Part shown: piece by piece, positions 43,750 to 52,248 of the stretch
How positions within the stretch are numbered: position 1 is the first letter of the stretch
Layout: each line of letters opens with the position of its first letter
Assembly: GCA_937981555.1 (NCBI GenBank)
Contig: CALJOK010000022.1
Location: 124,001-188,000, forward strand
Reading direction: 5' to 3'
Length of the DNA: 64,000 nucleotides
Source: an uncultured Saprospiraceae bacterium
GTDB lineage: Bacteria; Bacteroidota; Bacteroidia; Chitinophagales; Saprospiraceae
Program-made: the position numbers and the translations under genes
The notes under the pieces: generated by a model
Database searches by the model: none
The model's input: the letters and a program-made list of their open reading frames with translations, nothing else
Told to the model about the DNA's origin: nothing

Positions 43750-46700
43750 ATGATCAAAAAAATATTACTCCCTTTTGCCGCAATTTTATTGTTCACTTCC
43801 GCCGGCTGGTCTCAGAAAGACGTTGTTTTCCCAGAAGAAAGACCTGCATTTATCAAGGAATTCAAAGATTTTTTCACCAAAAGTAAAAGCAAACAAATGG
43901 AAGATTTCTTCGATGATTTCGAAGATTATTTCAAAGCTTCGATAACGGAAGAAGAGTTTCCCTTTTTTAGAGATGTGTGTAATGAGATGTTAGGAAAAAG
44001 AATGTCAGCTAATCCATATTTTAAAAATTATCTTACGGTAGTTTTATCGATTAAGCAAAGTGAAACAGAAGGGGCAAAATTAAACGAGTGGAATGCCCTC
44101 ACTCTCACGATGATTAAAGCGATCGAAAATCGAAAATTAAAACCTTACAAAGATTACCTCAGTTTTTCGGATTCCTTTTTTTCTAAAAAAGCGCTACGTT
44201 GGTCCAAGCAAGGAATGAAGTGGTATTACGAGGCAGATAATTATGTGATGGATATTGAGGAAGGTGTGCCTTTTGTAGAATTTGAGAAACTGAATTTGGT
44301 TGGAACACGTGGAAAAGATTCTATTGTCATTTTCGAAACGAAAGGTCAATATTTTCCAACTCAAGAAAAATGGAAAGGTACCGGCGGAAAAGCAACTTGG
44401 GAAAAACTAGATCAAAAAGATGTTTACTGCTTGTTGAATGAATATGAAATTGAAGGAAAGAAAAGTTTATATCAAGCCAAAAATGTAAAATTAATTTATC
44501 CATCGCTTTTTCCAGGAGAAGAAATTGAAGGAGACTTTGAAGATAAAGTTGTCGTCCGAAATAAATCTAGAGAAGGATCCTATCCGCGTTTTTCTTCTTA
44601 TGATAAAATTTTGAAAATTAACGGAATTGGTGAAGGAATAGAATATACTGGAGGATTTAGATTGGAAGGAAATACTGTTTATGGATCAGGAAATAAAGAG
44701 AATCCTGCAAAGATTGAAGTGAGGAATGGAGGTAAACTTTCCATCCGAGCAACTACTCAATTATTTAAAATTCGAAAAAGTGAAAGGATCGCGGGGGAAC
44801 AAGTAAAAGTAACTTTATACTTTGACCAAGATTCTATTTACCATCCTTCTGTTAATTTAAAATATGACATAGCTACCAAAGATTTGAATCTTTCGAGAGG
44901 GAAAAGAGGAAGTGATCGAAACCCATTTTTTGATTCTTACCATCAAGTAAATATCAATGCAGATAAAGTAGATTGGAATTTGGTCAATGATAGTTTATTG
45001 ATTGGGAAAAAACAATTTGGGATTGGAAATGGAAAAGATGAAGTAACTTTTGAAAGTTTGAAATATTATGATGAAAAATATTTGATGCGAATTCAAAATA
45101 TTTCAGATGTGAATCCTATTGTTTCGCTAAAAGTTTTGTCTGATGAATTAGGAGTGAGAGAAATAGAAGCAAGAGATTACGCCTTAAAGTTGAATCCAAA
45201 ATTTGATACCAAAAATATTGAAAGTTTATTGTACGAATTTGTTTCAAGTGGTTTTATCGATTATGACATCGATGCCGAAATGATTTATGTGAAGGATAAG
45301 ATTTTTCACTATTCTGATGCCATGGCAAAGAAAACAGATTTTGATGCGATTAAGATAGTATCAGTTTCTGAAAAAGATGCAAATGCTGTCTTCTCTATGA
45401 AAGATAGATCTTTGAAAGCGAACAATGTGGTTGACTTAGAAATTAGTAAACTCCAAAAAGTTGCGATCAAACCAGCTAACAAATCCATCACAATGAAACA
45501 GAATCGTGATATGGATTTTAATGGAAAAATCTTTGCAGGTTTTAGTTCTTTGGAAGGAAAGAATTTTCAATTTGATTATGAAAAGTATATTATAAAATTG
45601 GACTCCGTTCGGTATTTTGATTTATTTGTTCCTACCGAAGCAAAGGATGAACAGGGGAGACCTATTTCTATTTCTATAGCATCTAGAATTGAGCACACCA
45701 ATGGAGTGTTACTGGTAGATGCCCCTGATAATAAATCAGGTGCCAATGATATTGATCTTTTTCCATCATTCAATACGAAGGATTATTCTTATGTATATTA
45801 TGATAAGCGATCAATTCATGATGGAGTTTATAAAAGAGATTCCTTTTATTTCAAATTAGATAAGTTTAGTTTTAATAGCTTAGATAATTTTACGAAGAAT
45901 GATATTCACTTTAAAGGAAACCTTGTTTCAGCAGAAGTTTTTCCAGATATCAAAGAAACTTTATTACTTCAAGAGGAAGATCAATCTTTAGGTTTTACTA
46001 CCCAAACGCCTCCTGCAGGTTTACCAACTTATCAAGCAAAAGGAAATTACAAAGGTGAAATTCACCTAAGTAACAAAGGGATGATGGGTAAAGGAACCAT
46101 TTCTTATTTGACCTCTTCCACAGATTCTGAGGATATTCTTTTTAAACCAAAACAAATGACAGCAACGGCAAGGTTATTTGATTTGAGAGAAGATCGAAAA
46201 GGTGCAATTGAAGTACCACAGGCACATGGAGAAGAAGTAAGTATTGATTGGAAGCCATATCAGGATAGTATGTATATTACTACTAAGAAGGATAAGCCAT
46301 TTGAGTTGTTTAAGGAAAATGATCATACCATTGTTGGTAGTTTGATTTTGACACCTGATGGTTTGAGAGGGAATGGGACGATGACTTGGACTAAAGGAAG
46401 TCTTTCTTCTAAGTTAATTAAATATGGATCTTACTCAGCAGATTCTGATACGTCGAGTTTAACGATTACTGCTGTTGGTTCAAGTGAAATTGCTTTGTCT
46501 ACCAATAATGTTAATAGTAAACTTAATTTTGACAAACAGGTAGGACATATAGAAGCCAACGAAAAAGGAAACTTTACTAACCTTCCCTACAATCAATATA
46601 AAACTTCCTTGACCACATTTGATTGGGACATGAGTAAGGATGCGGTTACTTTTAAAACGACCCCAGGAGAATTAGGTTCTTTTGTGGCAACGGGTAAGAA

Positions 46701-48264
46701 TCGAGATTCCTTGCATTTTGATGGAGAAACTGCCTTCTATGATTTAAAATCTAATGAACTGAAAATAGGGGGAGTACCTTTAATCAAATCTTGTGATGCA
46801 ATAGTTTATACTAATGATGGGAAATTGGAAATTTTTAAAGGTGGTAAAATGTCTACTCTCGAAAATTGTAAAATCGTTTGCGATACAATTACTAAACTTC
46901 ACGTCATTAATCGAGCAACAGTTGATATAGAAGGAAAGAAATCATATAAGGCAAAAGGATTTTATGAGTATAACATAAAAGGTAGAAAACAAGAAATTCA
47001 ATTTGATAATATCATCGGAAAACGATTTGGAAAAGGAAAGAGAAGTGAGAAGAAAACGAGAACTACTGCCAAAGGGGAAGTACTCGAATCAGATAATTTT
47101 TATATCGATTTAAAAACTGAATTTCGTGGAGAAATCACTTTGGAAGGTGATAAGAAGCCATTAGATTTTAAAGGTTTTGCCAGGTTGGATTCTGATAAGA
47201 TGAGAGATCGAGAATGGTTCTCTATTAATAGTGAAGGGGATAAAAATGATTTGATTATCGGTTATGATGAACCTAAAAATTACGAAGGATATAAATTGTA
47301 CACCGGTTTATATTTAAGTAAAGAATCCGCCTACCTTTATCCTCGAGTGATGATGCCTAAATATTTGAGAAAAGACCGTCCGATTATAGATGCAAAAGGT
47401 TTTTTCAAATTAGATGAAGTGAAAGACGAATTTATTTTTGGAGATTCCTTGAAAATTCTAAAAAATGCAAAAAAAGGGAATAAAATTACTTTTAGCAACA
47501 AAGATGGAAGCTTCAAAGCAGAAGGAAAATTAAACATCGGAGATCAGTTAAAATACATTTCGATTGACGCAGCAGGAGAGGCACGATCTATGTTTCCATC
47601 TGCTCAAGATTCGACCATTCGTGGACCATTCGGATATCAAGTTGAAGCTGATATGATGGCAGGAATCAAAAGTTTTATTCCAAAAAACATGTTAGAGTTT
47701 ATTATCGCAGATATTAAAAGTAGTAGTTTTGATGCAAGAGGTGTAGATTATACTGATGCAGCATTTTATGAAAAAGCTTTGTCAGAATATATTTCAGATA
47801 CTACTTTGTTGGATAAAACGATTGCTCGAATGCGAACAGAATTTAAACTAGGCATTCCTAAAAAGCAAAATCCATATTCCTTTTTATTTGGAAAAATGCC
47901 AATGAAATGGGATCCTGATTATCAATCATTTGTTTCCCAAAAAGATCAAGTAGGATTGATTAGTATCAATGGTGAAGAAGTAAATGTAACACTTAAAGCA
48001 TTCATCGAATTCAAGATGCCATCGAATGGAGATGATCGAATTTATATTTATCTCAAGTCACCAAGTGACACTTATTATTTCTTTGGATACAAAGGTGGAA
48101 TCCTCAATATCGTTTCCAATAATACTAAGTTTAACGATTTAGTAATCAATGCTAAAAAGAAATATCGAATCATAAAAATGCCTGATGGGGAAGTCGTAGA
48201 ATTACAATACGTAGAACCTTCAACGGCAGAACGATTCGTTCGAAGAGCGCAAGCTTCTAAATAG
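43750..48264 (+). CDS. Giant exported beta-rich protein of unknown function
   Basis: 1504 residues with a cleavable signal peptide (FTSAGWSQ). A helical N-terminal 170 residues is followed by more than 1200 residues of repeating beta-hairpin-like segments, many with a 'GKGxxxY/LxG' turn (IEGDFEDKVVVRNKS, TGGFRLEGNTVYGSGNKEN, HLSNKGMMGKGTISYLTS, ADMMAGIKSF). The pattern recalls solvent-exposed beta-taco or bridge proteins, but no LptA/AsmA/TamB domain can be assigned. The C-terminus (ERFVRRAQASK) carries no T9SS domain. It is a single gene between two hairpins. I do not recognise the family. Confidence 0.75.
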   Translation: MIKKILLPFAAILLFTSAGWSQKDVVFPEERPAFIKEFKDFFTKSKSKQMEDFFDDFEDYFKASITEEEFPFFRDVCNEMLGKRMSANPYFKNYLTVVLSIKQSETEGAKLNEWNALTLTMIKAIENRKLKPYKDYLSFSDSFFSKKALRWSKQGMKWYYEADNYVMDIEEGVPFVEFEKLNLVGTRGKDSIVIFETKGQYFPTQEKWKGTGGKATWEKLDQKDVYCLLNEYEIEGKKSLYQAKNVKLIYPSLFPGEEIEGDFEDKVVVRNKSREGSYPRFSSYDKILKINGIGEGIEYTGGFRLEGNTVYGSGNKENPAKIEVRNGGKLSIRATTQLFKIRKSERIAGEQVKVTLYFDQDSIYHPSVNLKYDIATKDLNLSRGKRGSDRNPFFDSYHQVNINADKVDWNLVNDSLLIGKKQFGIGNGKDEVTFESLKYYDEKYLMRIQNISDVNPIVSLKVLSDELGVREIEARDYALKLNPKFDTKNIESLLYEFVSSGFIDYDIDAEMIYVKDKIFHYSDAMAKKTDFDAIKIVSVSEKDANAVFSMKDRSLKANNVVDLEISKLQKVAIKPANKSITMKQNRDMDFNGKIFAGFSSLEGKNFQFDYEKYIIKLDSVRYFDLFVPTEAKDEQGRPISISIASRIEHTNGVLLVDAPDNKSGANDIDLFPSFNTKDYSYVYYDKRSIHDGVYKRDSFYFKLDKFSFNSLDNFTKNDIHFKGNLVSAEVFPDIKETLLLQEEDQSLGFTTQTPPAGLPTYQAKGNYKGEIHLSNKGMMGKGTISYLTSSTDSEDILFKPKQMTATARLFDLREDRKGAIEVPQAHGEEVSIDWKPYQDSMYITTKKDKPFELFKENDHTIVGSLILTPDGLRGNGTMTWTKGSLSSKLIKYGSYSADSDTSSLTITAVGSSEIALSTNNVNSKLNFDKQVGHIEANEKGNFTNLPYNQYKTSLTTFDWDMSKDAVTFKTTPGELGSFVATGKNRDSLHFDGETAFYDLKSNELKIGGVPLIKSCDAIVYTNDGKLEIFKGGKMSTLENCKIVCDTITKLHVINRATVDIEGKKSYKAKGFYEYNIKGRKQEIQFDNIIGKRFGKGKRSEKKTRTTAKGEVLESDNFYIDLKTEFRGEITLEGDKKPLDFKGFARLDSDKMRDREWFSINSEGDKNDLIIGYDEPKNYEGYKLYTGLYLSKESAYLYPRVMMPKYLRKDRPIIDAKGFFKLDEVKDEFIFGDSLKILKNAKKGNKITFSNKDGSFKAEGKLNIGDQLKYISIDAAGEARSMFPSAQDSTIRGPFGYQVEADMMAGIKSFIPKNMLEFIIADIKSSSFDARGVDYTDAAFYEKALSEYISDTTLLDKTIARMRTEFKLGIPKKQNPYSFLFGKMPMKWDPDYQSFVSQKDQVGLISINGEEVNVTLKAFIEFKMPSNGDDRIYIYLKSPSDTYYFFGYKGGILNIVSNNTKFNDLVINAKKKYRIIKMPDGEVVELQYVEPSTAERFVRRAQASK

Positions 48265-48276
48265 ATTTTACTATTG

Positions 48277-48323
48277 AACTGTTTTGATGATTGAATTGCT
48301 TATGTTTAATCATCAAAACAGTT
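48277..48323. terminator. Perfect 16-bp inverted repeat after the giant beta-rich gene
   Basis: AACTGTTTTGATGATT at 48277-48292 and its complement at 48308-48323, loop 15 bases. It lies 12 bp past the stop and is probably a terminator, though a T-run is weak. Confidence 0.7.
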
Positions 48324-48366
48324 TAATAATAAAACGGTTAAAACAGTAAAAAGCAAACTAGAGAAA

Positions 48367-49335
48367 ATGCCAATCATCCAAAACTCCTCCTACAAGAAAC
48401 CACCATTCTACCAATTCAACGGACATCTTCAAACTATCATTCCCGGTATTTTTCGAAAAGTGAAAAACGTCAATTACCAGCGGGAACGACTCGAACTGGC
48501 AGATCAAGATTTTCTAGATTTAGATTGGATTTTTAATAATAGTAATGATTTGGTACTTCTTTCACATGGATTAGAAGGAAGTTCAGATCGTCAATATATT
48601 CAAGGTGCCGCCAAGCTTTTTTCCAAAAATAAATGGGATGTACTCGCCTGGAATTGCCGCTCTTGTAGCGGTGAAATGAATCGAACTTCTCGACTATATC
48701 ATCATGGTGACATCGAAGATATTGGAACGGTAATTAATCATGCATTAGCAAAAAAAGCATATAAAAATGTTGTCATGATTGGCTTTAGTATGGGTGGTGC
48801 GATGAGTTTAAATTATTTAGGGAAAAATGGAAAAGATATTCCTGCTCAGGTAAAAGGTGCTGTGGCATTTTCTACTCCTTGCGATTTAAAAGAAGGAGCT
48901 GAGATTTTAAATCTTAAATCAAATGCAGTTTATCGAAAGCGATTTTTAAATAATTTAAAGAAAAAAATTCTCATCAAAGAACAAGAATTCCCAGGACTAG
49001 TTGATTTGAAAAAATTGGAAGAGATTAAAGAATGGAGAGATTTTGATGAACATTTTTCCGCTCCGCTCAATAATTATAAAGATGCGGATGACTTTTATTT
49101 TAATTCATCGGCCAAGAATTTTATGGAAAATATTCAAGTCCCAACTTTGTTGGTCAATGCCGAGAATGATCCAATCTTGACGCCAGCTTGCTCACCCATT
49201 TCGATGGCAAAAAACCATCCTAATCTTTTTATTGAAAATCCTAGACAAGGTGGACATTGCGGATTCATGTTACCTAATCAAGAATTTGCTTGGTCGGAAA
49301 CGAGAGCATTGGAATTCGCGAATGAGGTTATATAA
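48367..49335 (+). CDS. YheT-family alpha/beta hydrolase
   Basis: 322 residues. Oxyanion and catalytic features: LLSHGLEGSSDRQYIQ, nucleophile Ser141 in GFSMGGAMS, acid Asp in NAENDPILTP and the terminal His in GGHCGF. The N-terminal block PPFYQFNGHLQTIIPGIFRK and NCRSCSGEMNRT are typical of the YheT branch, whose bacterial members are esterases of unknown natural substrate. Single gene, ATG start at 48367. Confidence 0.9.
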   Translation: MPIIQNSSYKKPPFYQFNGHLQTIIPGIFRKVKNVNYQRERLELADQDFLDLDWIFNNSNDLVLLSHGLEGSSDRQYIQGAAKLFSKNKWDVLAWNCRSCSGEMNRTSRLYHHGDIEDIGTVINHALAKKAYKNVVMIGFSMGGAMSLNYLGKNGKDIPAQVKGAVAFSTPCDLKEGAEILNLKSNAVYRKRFLNNLKKKILIKEQEFPGLVDLKKLEEIKEWRDFDEHFSAPLNNYKDADDFYFNSSAKNFMENIQVPTLLVNAENDPILTPACSPISMAKNHPNLFIENPRQGGHCGFMLPNQEFAWSETRALEFANEVI

Positions 49336-49344
49336 TTTTACCAC

Positions 49345-49408
49345 AGATTACGCAAGTTTTCACAGATTCCTTTTCCCATAAATTAATCTGTGAAAACTTG
49401 CGTAATCT
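49345..49408. repeat. 24-bp perfect inverted repeat with CACAGATT direct repeats
   Basis: Arms 49345-49368 and 49385-49408 are exact complements with a 16-base loop. CACAGATT occurs directly repeated at 49342-49349 and 49361-49368. It lies between the YheT and DUF2807 genes and inside a spurious upstream extension of the latter. The motif 'ACAGATTACGC...TTCACAGATT' recurs in many unrelated bacterial genomes, from memory. Confidence 0.85.
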
Positions 49409-49504
49409 ATTGTGAAAAAAAACTTCCACATAATTCCAACTATCCAAAACCCCACCGTGTCATTAAGGAGAATTTATTTATTAGTTCAATTAAAAAGTCA
49501 AAAA

Positions 49505-50218
49505 ATGAAAATCTTTAAGTATCTCCTAACAACCTTATCTATCATATTGTTAACCACTTCACTTCAAGCTCAAAAGTGGGATAAAGATGGAAAAACTTCT
49601 AAAGAAGATCGAACAGTTAAATCATTTACTAAAGTATCGCTTAGCGGAGGAATTGATCTTACCATAGAACAAGGCAACTCAAAAACTATATCTGTAGAAG
49701 CATCTGAGAATGCGATTGAATATTTGGTGACAGAAGTCAAGAATGGAGAATTGAAAATATATTTTGATAAAAATATTCGGCGAGTAAAAAAAGCACACGT
49801 ATTTATTAGTGTCAACAATTTAGAAAAAATTAGTGCTAGCGGAGGTTCTGATATAGAGTCAAAAGGTAAGTTGAAATTTGACGAATTAGCGATTCATTCG
49901 AGTGGAGGTTCTGATATCGAATTAGACTTAGAAGTTAGACATTTAGATTGCCATACTAGTGGAGGCTCTGATGTAGATTTAGATGGTTCAGCTGAAACGT
50001 TGGAATTACATGCCTCAGGCGGAAGTGATTTTAATGGATTTAATTTCAAGACAAGAGAAGCAAAAGTTTCAGCTTCAGGTGGTTCAGATTCAAATGTTTA
50101 CGCTTCCGAAAGCATCGAAGTTTCTGCAAGTGGAGCAAGTGATGTAAACTTCAAAGGCGATCCAACAAAAACTAAATTGAAATCATCAGGTTCTTCTGAT
50201 ATTCATTCTTACAAATAA
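49505..50218 (+). CDS. DUF2807 (head-GIN type) exported beta-helix protein
   Basis: 237 residues from the ATG at 49505, chosen because it opens a signal peptide (MKIFKYLLTTLSIILLTTSLQ); the 31-codon extension upstream lies on a hairpin. After TFTKVSLSGGIDLTIEQG there are seven near-identical turns: ASGGSDIES, SSGGSDIEL, TSGGSDVDL, ASGGSDFNG, ASGGSDSNV, ASGASDVNF, SSGSSDIHS. The regular spacing of about 18 to 20 residues indicates a right-handed beta-helix with stacked Ser/Asp ladders. DUF2807 proteins are secreted and of unknown role. An adhesin-like or cell-surface role is only a guess. Confidence 0.88.
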   Translation: MKIFKYLLTTLSIILLTTSLQAQKWDKDGKTSKEDRTVKSFTKVSLSGGIDLTIEQGNSKTISVEASENAIEYLVTEVKNGELKIYFDKNIRRVKKAHVFISVNNLEKISASGGSDIESKGKLKFDELAIHSSGGSDIELDLEVRHLDCHTSGGSDVDLDGSAETLELHASGGSDFNGFNFKTREAKVSASGGSDSNVYASESIEVSASGASDVNFKGDPTKTKLKSSGSSDIHSYK

Positions 50219-50221
50219 GGA

Positions 50222-50280
50222 TTTTGAATGATGAATTTTGAATGTGTATAAAATGCGCATTTAAAATTCATCATTCAAAA
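50222..50280. terminator. Perfect 18-bp inverted repeat before sbcD
   Basis: Arms 50222-50239 and 50263-50280 (TTTTGAATGATGAATTTT and complement), 23-base loop. It begins directly after the DUF2807 stop and ends 10 bp before the sbcD -7 element, so it probably terminates the upstream gene. Confidence 0.72.
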
Positions 50281-50290
50281 TTCAAAATTA

Positions 50291-50298
50291 TATATTTG
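50291..50298 (+). promoter_or_regulatory. -7 element of sbcD, suggesting a leaderless transcript
   Basis: TATATTTG fits TAnnTTTG exactly and ends 6 bases before the ATG at 50305. Transcription would start at or next to the start codon. No -33 partner is seen. Confidence 0.5.
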
Positions 50299-50304
50299 TC
50301 GGAT

Positions 50305-51459
50305 ATGAAAATACTTCACTTTTCCGACACCCATTTAGGTTATCACGAGTTAGATAAACTCAGCCCTTCTGGCATCAATCTACGAGAACAAGATGTCTAT
50401 GATGCTTTCCAAAAAGTAGTAGATGCTGCTTTAGAAATTCAACCTGATTTGATTCTCCATTCTGGCGATTTTTTCCATCGACCTTCCCCCGCGAACCGTC
50501 CGATGATTTTTGGTTTGGAGCAATTAGCTCGACTTTCCGAAGCTAATATTCCGATCGTCGTTATTGCTGGAAATCATGAAACACCTAAGACAATTTTTAC
50601 CAGTCCAATCCTCAAAGCATTTCAAACTATTCCAAATGTGTTTCCCATTTTTAGTCAAAAGTATGAGACTTTTGAGTTCGGAAATTTAGTTGTTCATGGC
50701 GTTCCGCACATCAATGATGATGTGCTTGAATTAGAGGAAATGGATAAAATTCAGCCTGTGGAAGGAAAGTTTAACATCATACTTTTGCATACTTCTATCG
50801 GCAAAACATTTATGATGGATGAATATGGAGAAAAGCTGTACCCACCAGAACGCTTGGATTTATTGAATAAATTTGATTATGTAGCTTTAGGACATTGGCA
50901 TAATTTCCAAAAAGTAGGAAAGTTGGATACTGCATGGTATTCTGGTTCGACGGAAAGAATGAGTGAAGCAGAGGCCAAAAGTGAAAAAGGGTTTTGTCTG
51001 ATTGAATTGGAAAAAGGGAAAAAAGTGGTACCTGAATTTATTCCCATTCCAACTCGAAATTGGATCGTCGAAGAAATAAAAAATTGTAACAATAAATCAA
51101 TTGCTGAGATAGAAGAGCAGTTACAAAAACTAGCCGATCGAGAAGATTTAAAAGATGCCTTGTTGAGTATTCACCTCGAAGACATCGCACCAATCCAGTC
51201 GGTAGAATTATCGACACGTAAAATTTATGCGATGATTGCTGCACCAATTCATATTACGATTATCCGTAAGTTTATTGTTGCAGAAACGCAAAAAGTAGAT
51301 TTCAAGAGTAGATCAGAAAATCTGGTTAGTCTAATGAGAAGTTTTATTTCAAATGAGATTGATGATGAAAAAAAGGCAGATGTACTATCGGAAAAAGCAG
51401 ATTATTATTTTAATTTATTTAATTCAGGGGAGTATAAAAATCGTATAAAAAATAAATAA
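50305..51459 (+). CDS. sbcD: Nuclease SbcCD subunit D
   Basis: Mre11-type nuclease subunit, 384 residues from the ATG at 50305 (an upstream 21-codon extension overlaps the promoter and hairpin). All metallophosphoesterase motifs are present: FSDTHLG, HSGDFFHR, AGNHETP, LHTSIG and LGHWHNF. With SbcC it opens DNA hairpins and processes blocked ends. In most genomes sbcC follows immediately; here a transposase unit of about 700 bp separates them. Confidence 0.95.
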   Translation: MKILHFSDTHLGYHELDKLSPSGINLREQDVYDAFQKVVDAALEIQPDLILHSGDFFHRPSPANRPMIFGLEQLARLSEANIPIVVIAGNHETPKTIFTSPILKAFQTIPNVFPIFSQKYETFEFGNLVVHGVPHINDDVLELEEMDKIQPVEGKFNIILLHTSIGKTFMMDEYGEKLYPPERLDLLNKFDYVALGHWHNFQKVGKLDTAWYSGSTERMSEAEAKSEKGFCLIELEKGKKVVPEFIPIPTRNWIVEEIKNCNNKSIAEIEEQLQKLADREDLKDALLSIHLEDIAPIQSVELSTRKIYAMIAAPIHITIIRKFIVAETQKVDFKSRSENLVSLMRSFISNEIDDEKKADVLSEKADYYFNLFNSGEYKNRIKNK

Positions 51460-51482
51460 GATCATCAACCAAAAACAACCTA

Positions 51483-51579
51483 GCCCCAAAGGGGCATAAC
51501 ATCCCAGCACAGGGTGTAAGCCCTGTGGAAAAAATAACACCAAATAAGCAAGCCCCAAATAAGCAAGCCCCAAAGGGGC
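51483..51579. repeat. REP-like palindrome cluster 5' of the Y1 transposase
   Basis: Two copies of GCCCCAAAGGGGC (51483-51495 and 51567-51579), a CACAGGG/CCCTGTG hairpin at 51508-51527, and a 15-bp tandem duplication CAAATAAGCAAGCCC at 51541-51555 and 51556-51570. Such palindromes with an AAA or TTT loop are typical partners of REP-associated transposases. Confidence 0.85.
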
Positions 51580-51603
51580 GTAACTCAAAAATGAAAACAT
51601 ACT

Positions 51604-52056
51604 ATGCCACAATCCTTAGCCAAAAATTACATCCATTTAATATGGTCAACCAAACATAGAAAACCATTAATCGATAAAACCATCAAAGATAACTTGCACG
51701 CATACATGGCAGGAATTTGCAACAAATTAGAATGTCCTGCCTTAGAAATAGGTGGCATTGCAGACCATGTTCACATAGTCTGCAAACTATCTAGAAAAAT
51801 AGCTTTAATGAAATTAATAGAAGAAGTGAAATCTCATTCTTCTAAATGGATGAAAACCAAAGGAGATCAGTATCAAAATTTTTATTGGCAAAATGGGTAT
51901 GGTGCATTTTCAGTCAATCCGAAAGAGATAGACATCGTTATTAATTATATAAAAAATCAAGAAGAGCATCATAAAGAACGATCTTTTCAAGAAGAGTATC
52001 GAGCGTTTTTAGATCAATATAAAATGGAATATGATGAGCGGTATATGTGGGATTAG
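51604..52056 (+). CDS. REP-associated tyrosine transposase (IS200/IS605-like Y1 family)
   Basis: 150 residues. HUH motif in ADHVHIVC (about 57-64), catalytic Tyr in the helix VINYIKNQEEHHKERSF (about 118-134), and the Y1 core SSKWMKTKGDQYQNFYWQNG. This is the compact size of single-domain Y1 transposases that act on short hairpins. The flanking palindromes on both sides (51483-51579 and 52160-52172) are consistent with its substrates. It is intact and sits exactly between sbcD and sbcC. Its frame is uninterrupted, so it may still be functional. Confidence 0.92.
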   Translation: MPQSLAKNYIHLIWSTKHRKPLIDKTIKDNLHAYMAGICNKLECPALEIGGIADHVHIVCKLSRKIALMKLIEEVKSHSSKWMKTKGDQYQNFYWQNGYGAFSVNPKEIDIVINYIKNQEEHHKERSFQEEYRAFLDQYKMEYDERYMWD

Positions 52057-52159
52057 GTGGTGGGCTGGAGTAGTGATGTTGCGCACCTTTGGCGCTTGAC
52101 GTTATGTATTTTGGGGTTCCTACGATTTCCTACAGCTTCGCCATAGGCTGGGGTGTGTC

Positions 52160-52172
52160 GCTCCTTTGGAGC
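52160..52172. repeat. REP-like palindrome 3' of the Y1 transposase
   Basis: GCTCCTTTGGAGC, 5-bp arms around TTT. A looser GCGC-ACCTTTG-GCGC motif lies at 52081-52095. Both are probable right-side partners of the transposase. Confidence 0.7.
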
Positions 52173-52248
52173 TTTTCGGGAATATTGATACTGATGATTT
52201 GGATGATGATGAGTTTTTATTTTTTGGAAAAAATTAGAATTAGAAGAA

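Noticed and set aside
49412-49504. Upstream start giving a 31-residue extension of the DUF2807 protein
   Set aside because: The extension lies beside the 24-bp hairpin and would place the signal peptide inside the protein. The ATG at 49505 begins the signal peptide directly.
50242-50304. Upstream start giving a 21-residue extension of SbcD
   Set aside because: The extension is translated from the 18-bp inverted repeat and the promoter element, while the metallophosphatase fold begins right at MKILHFSDTHLG.
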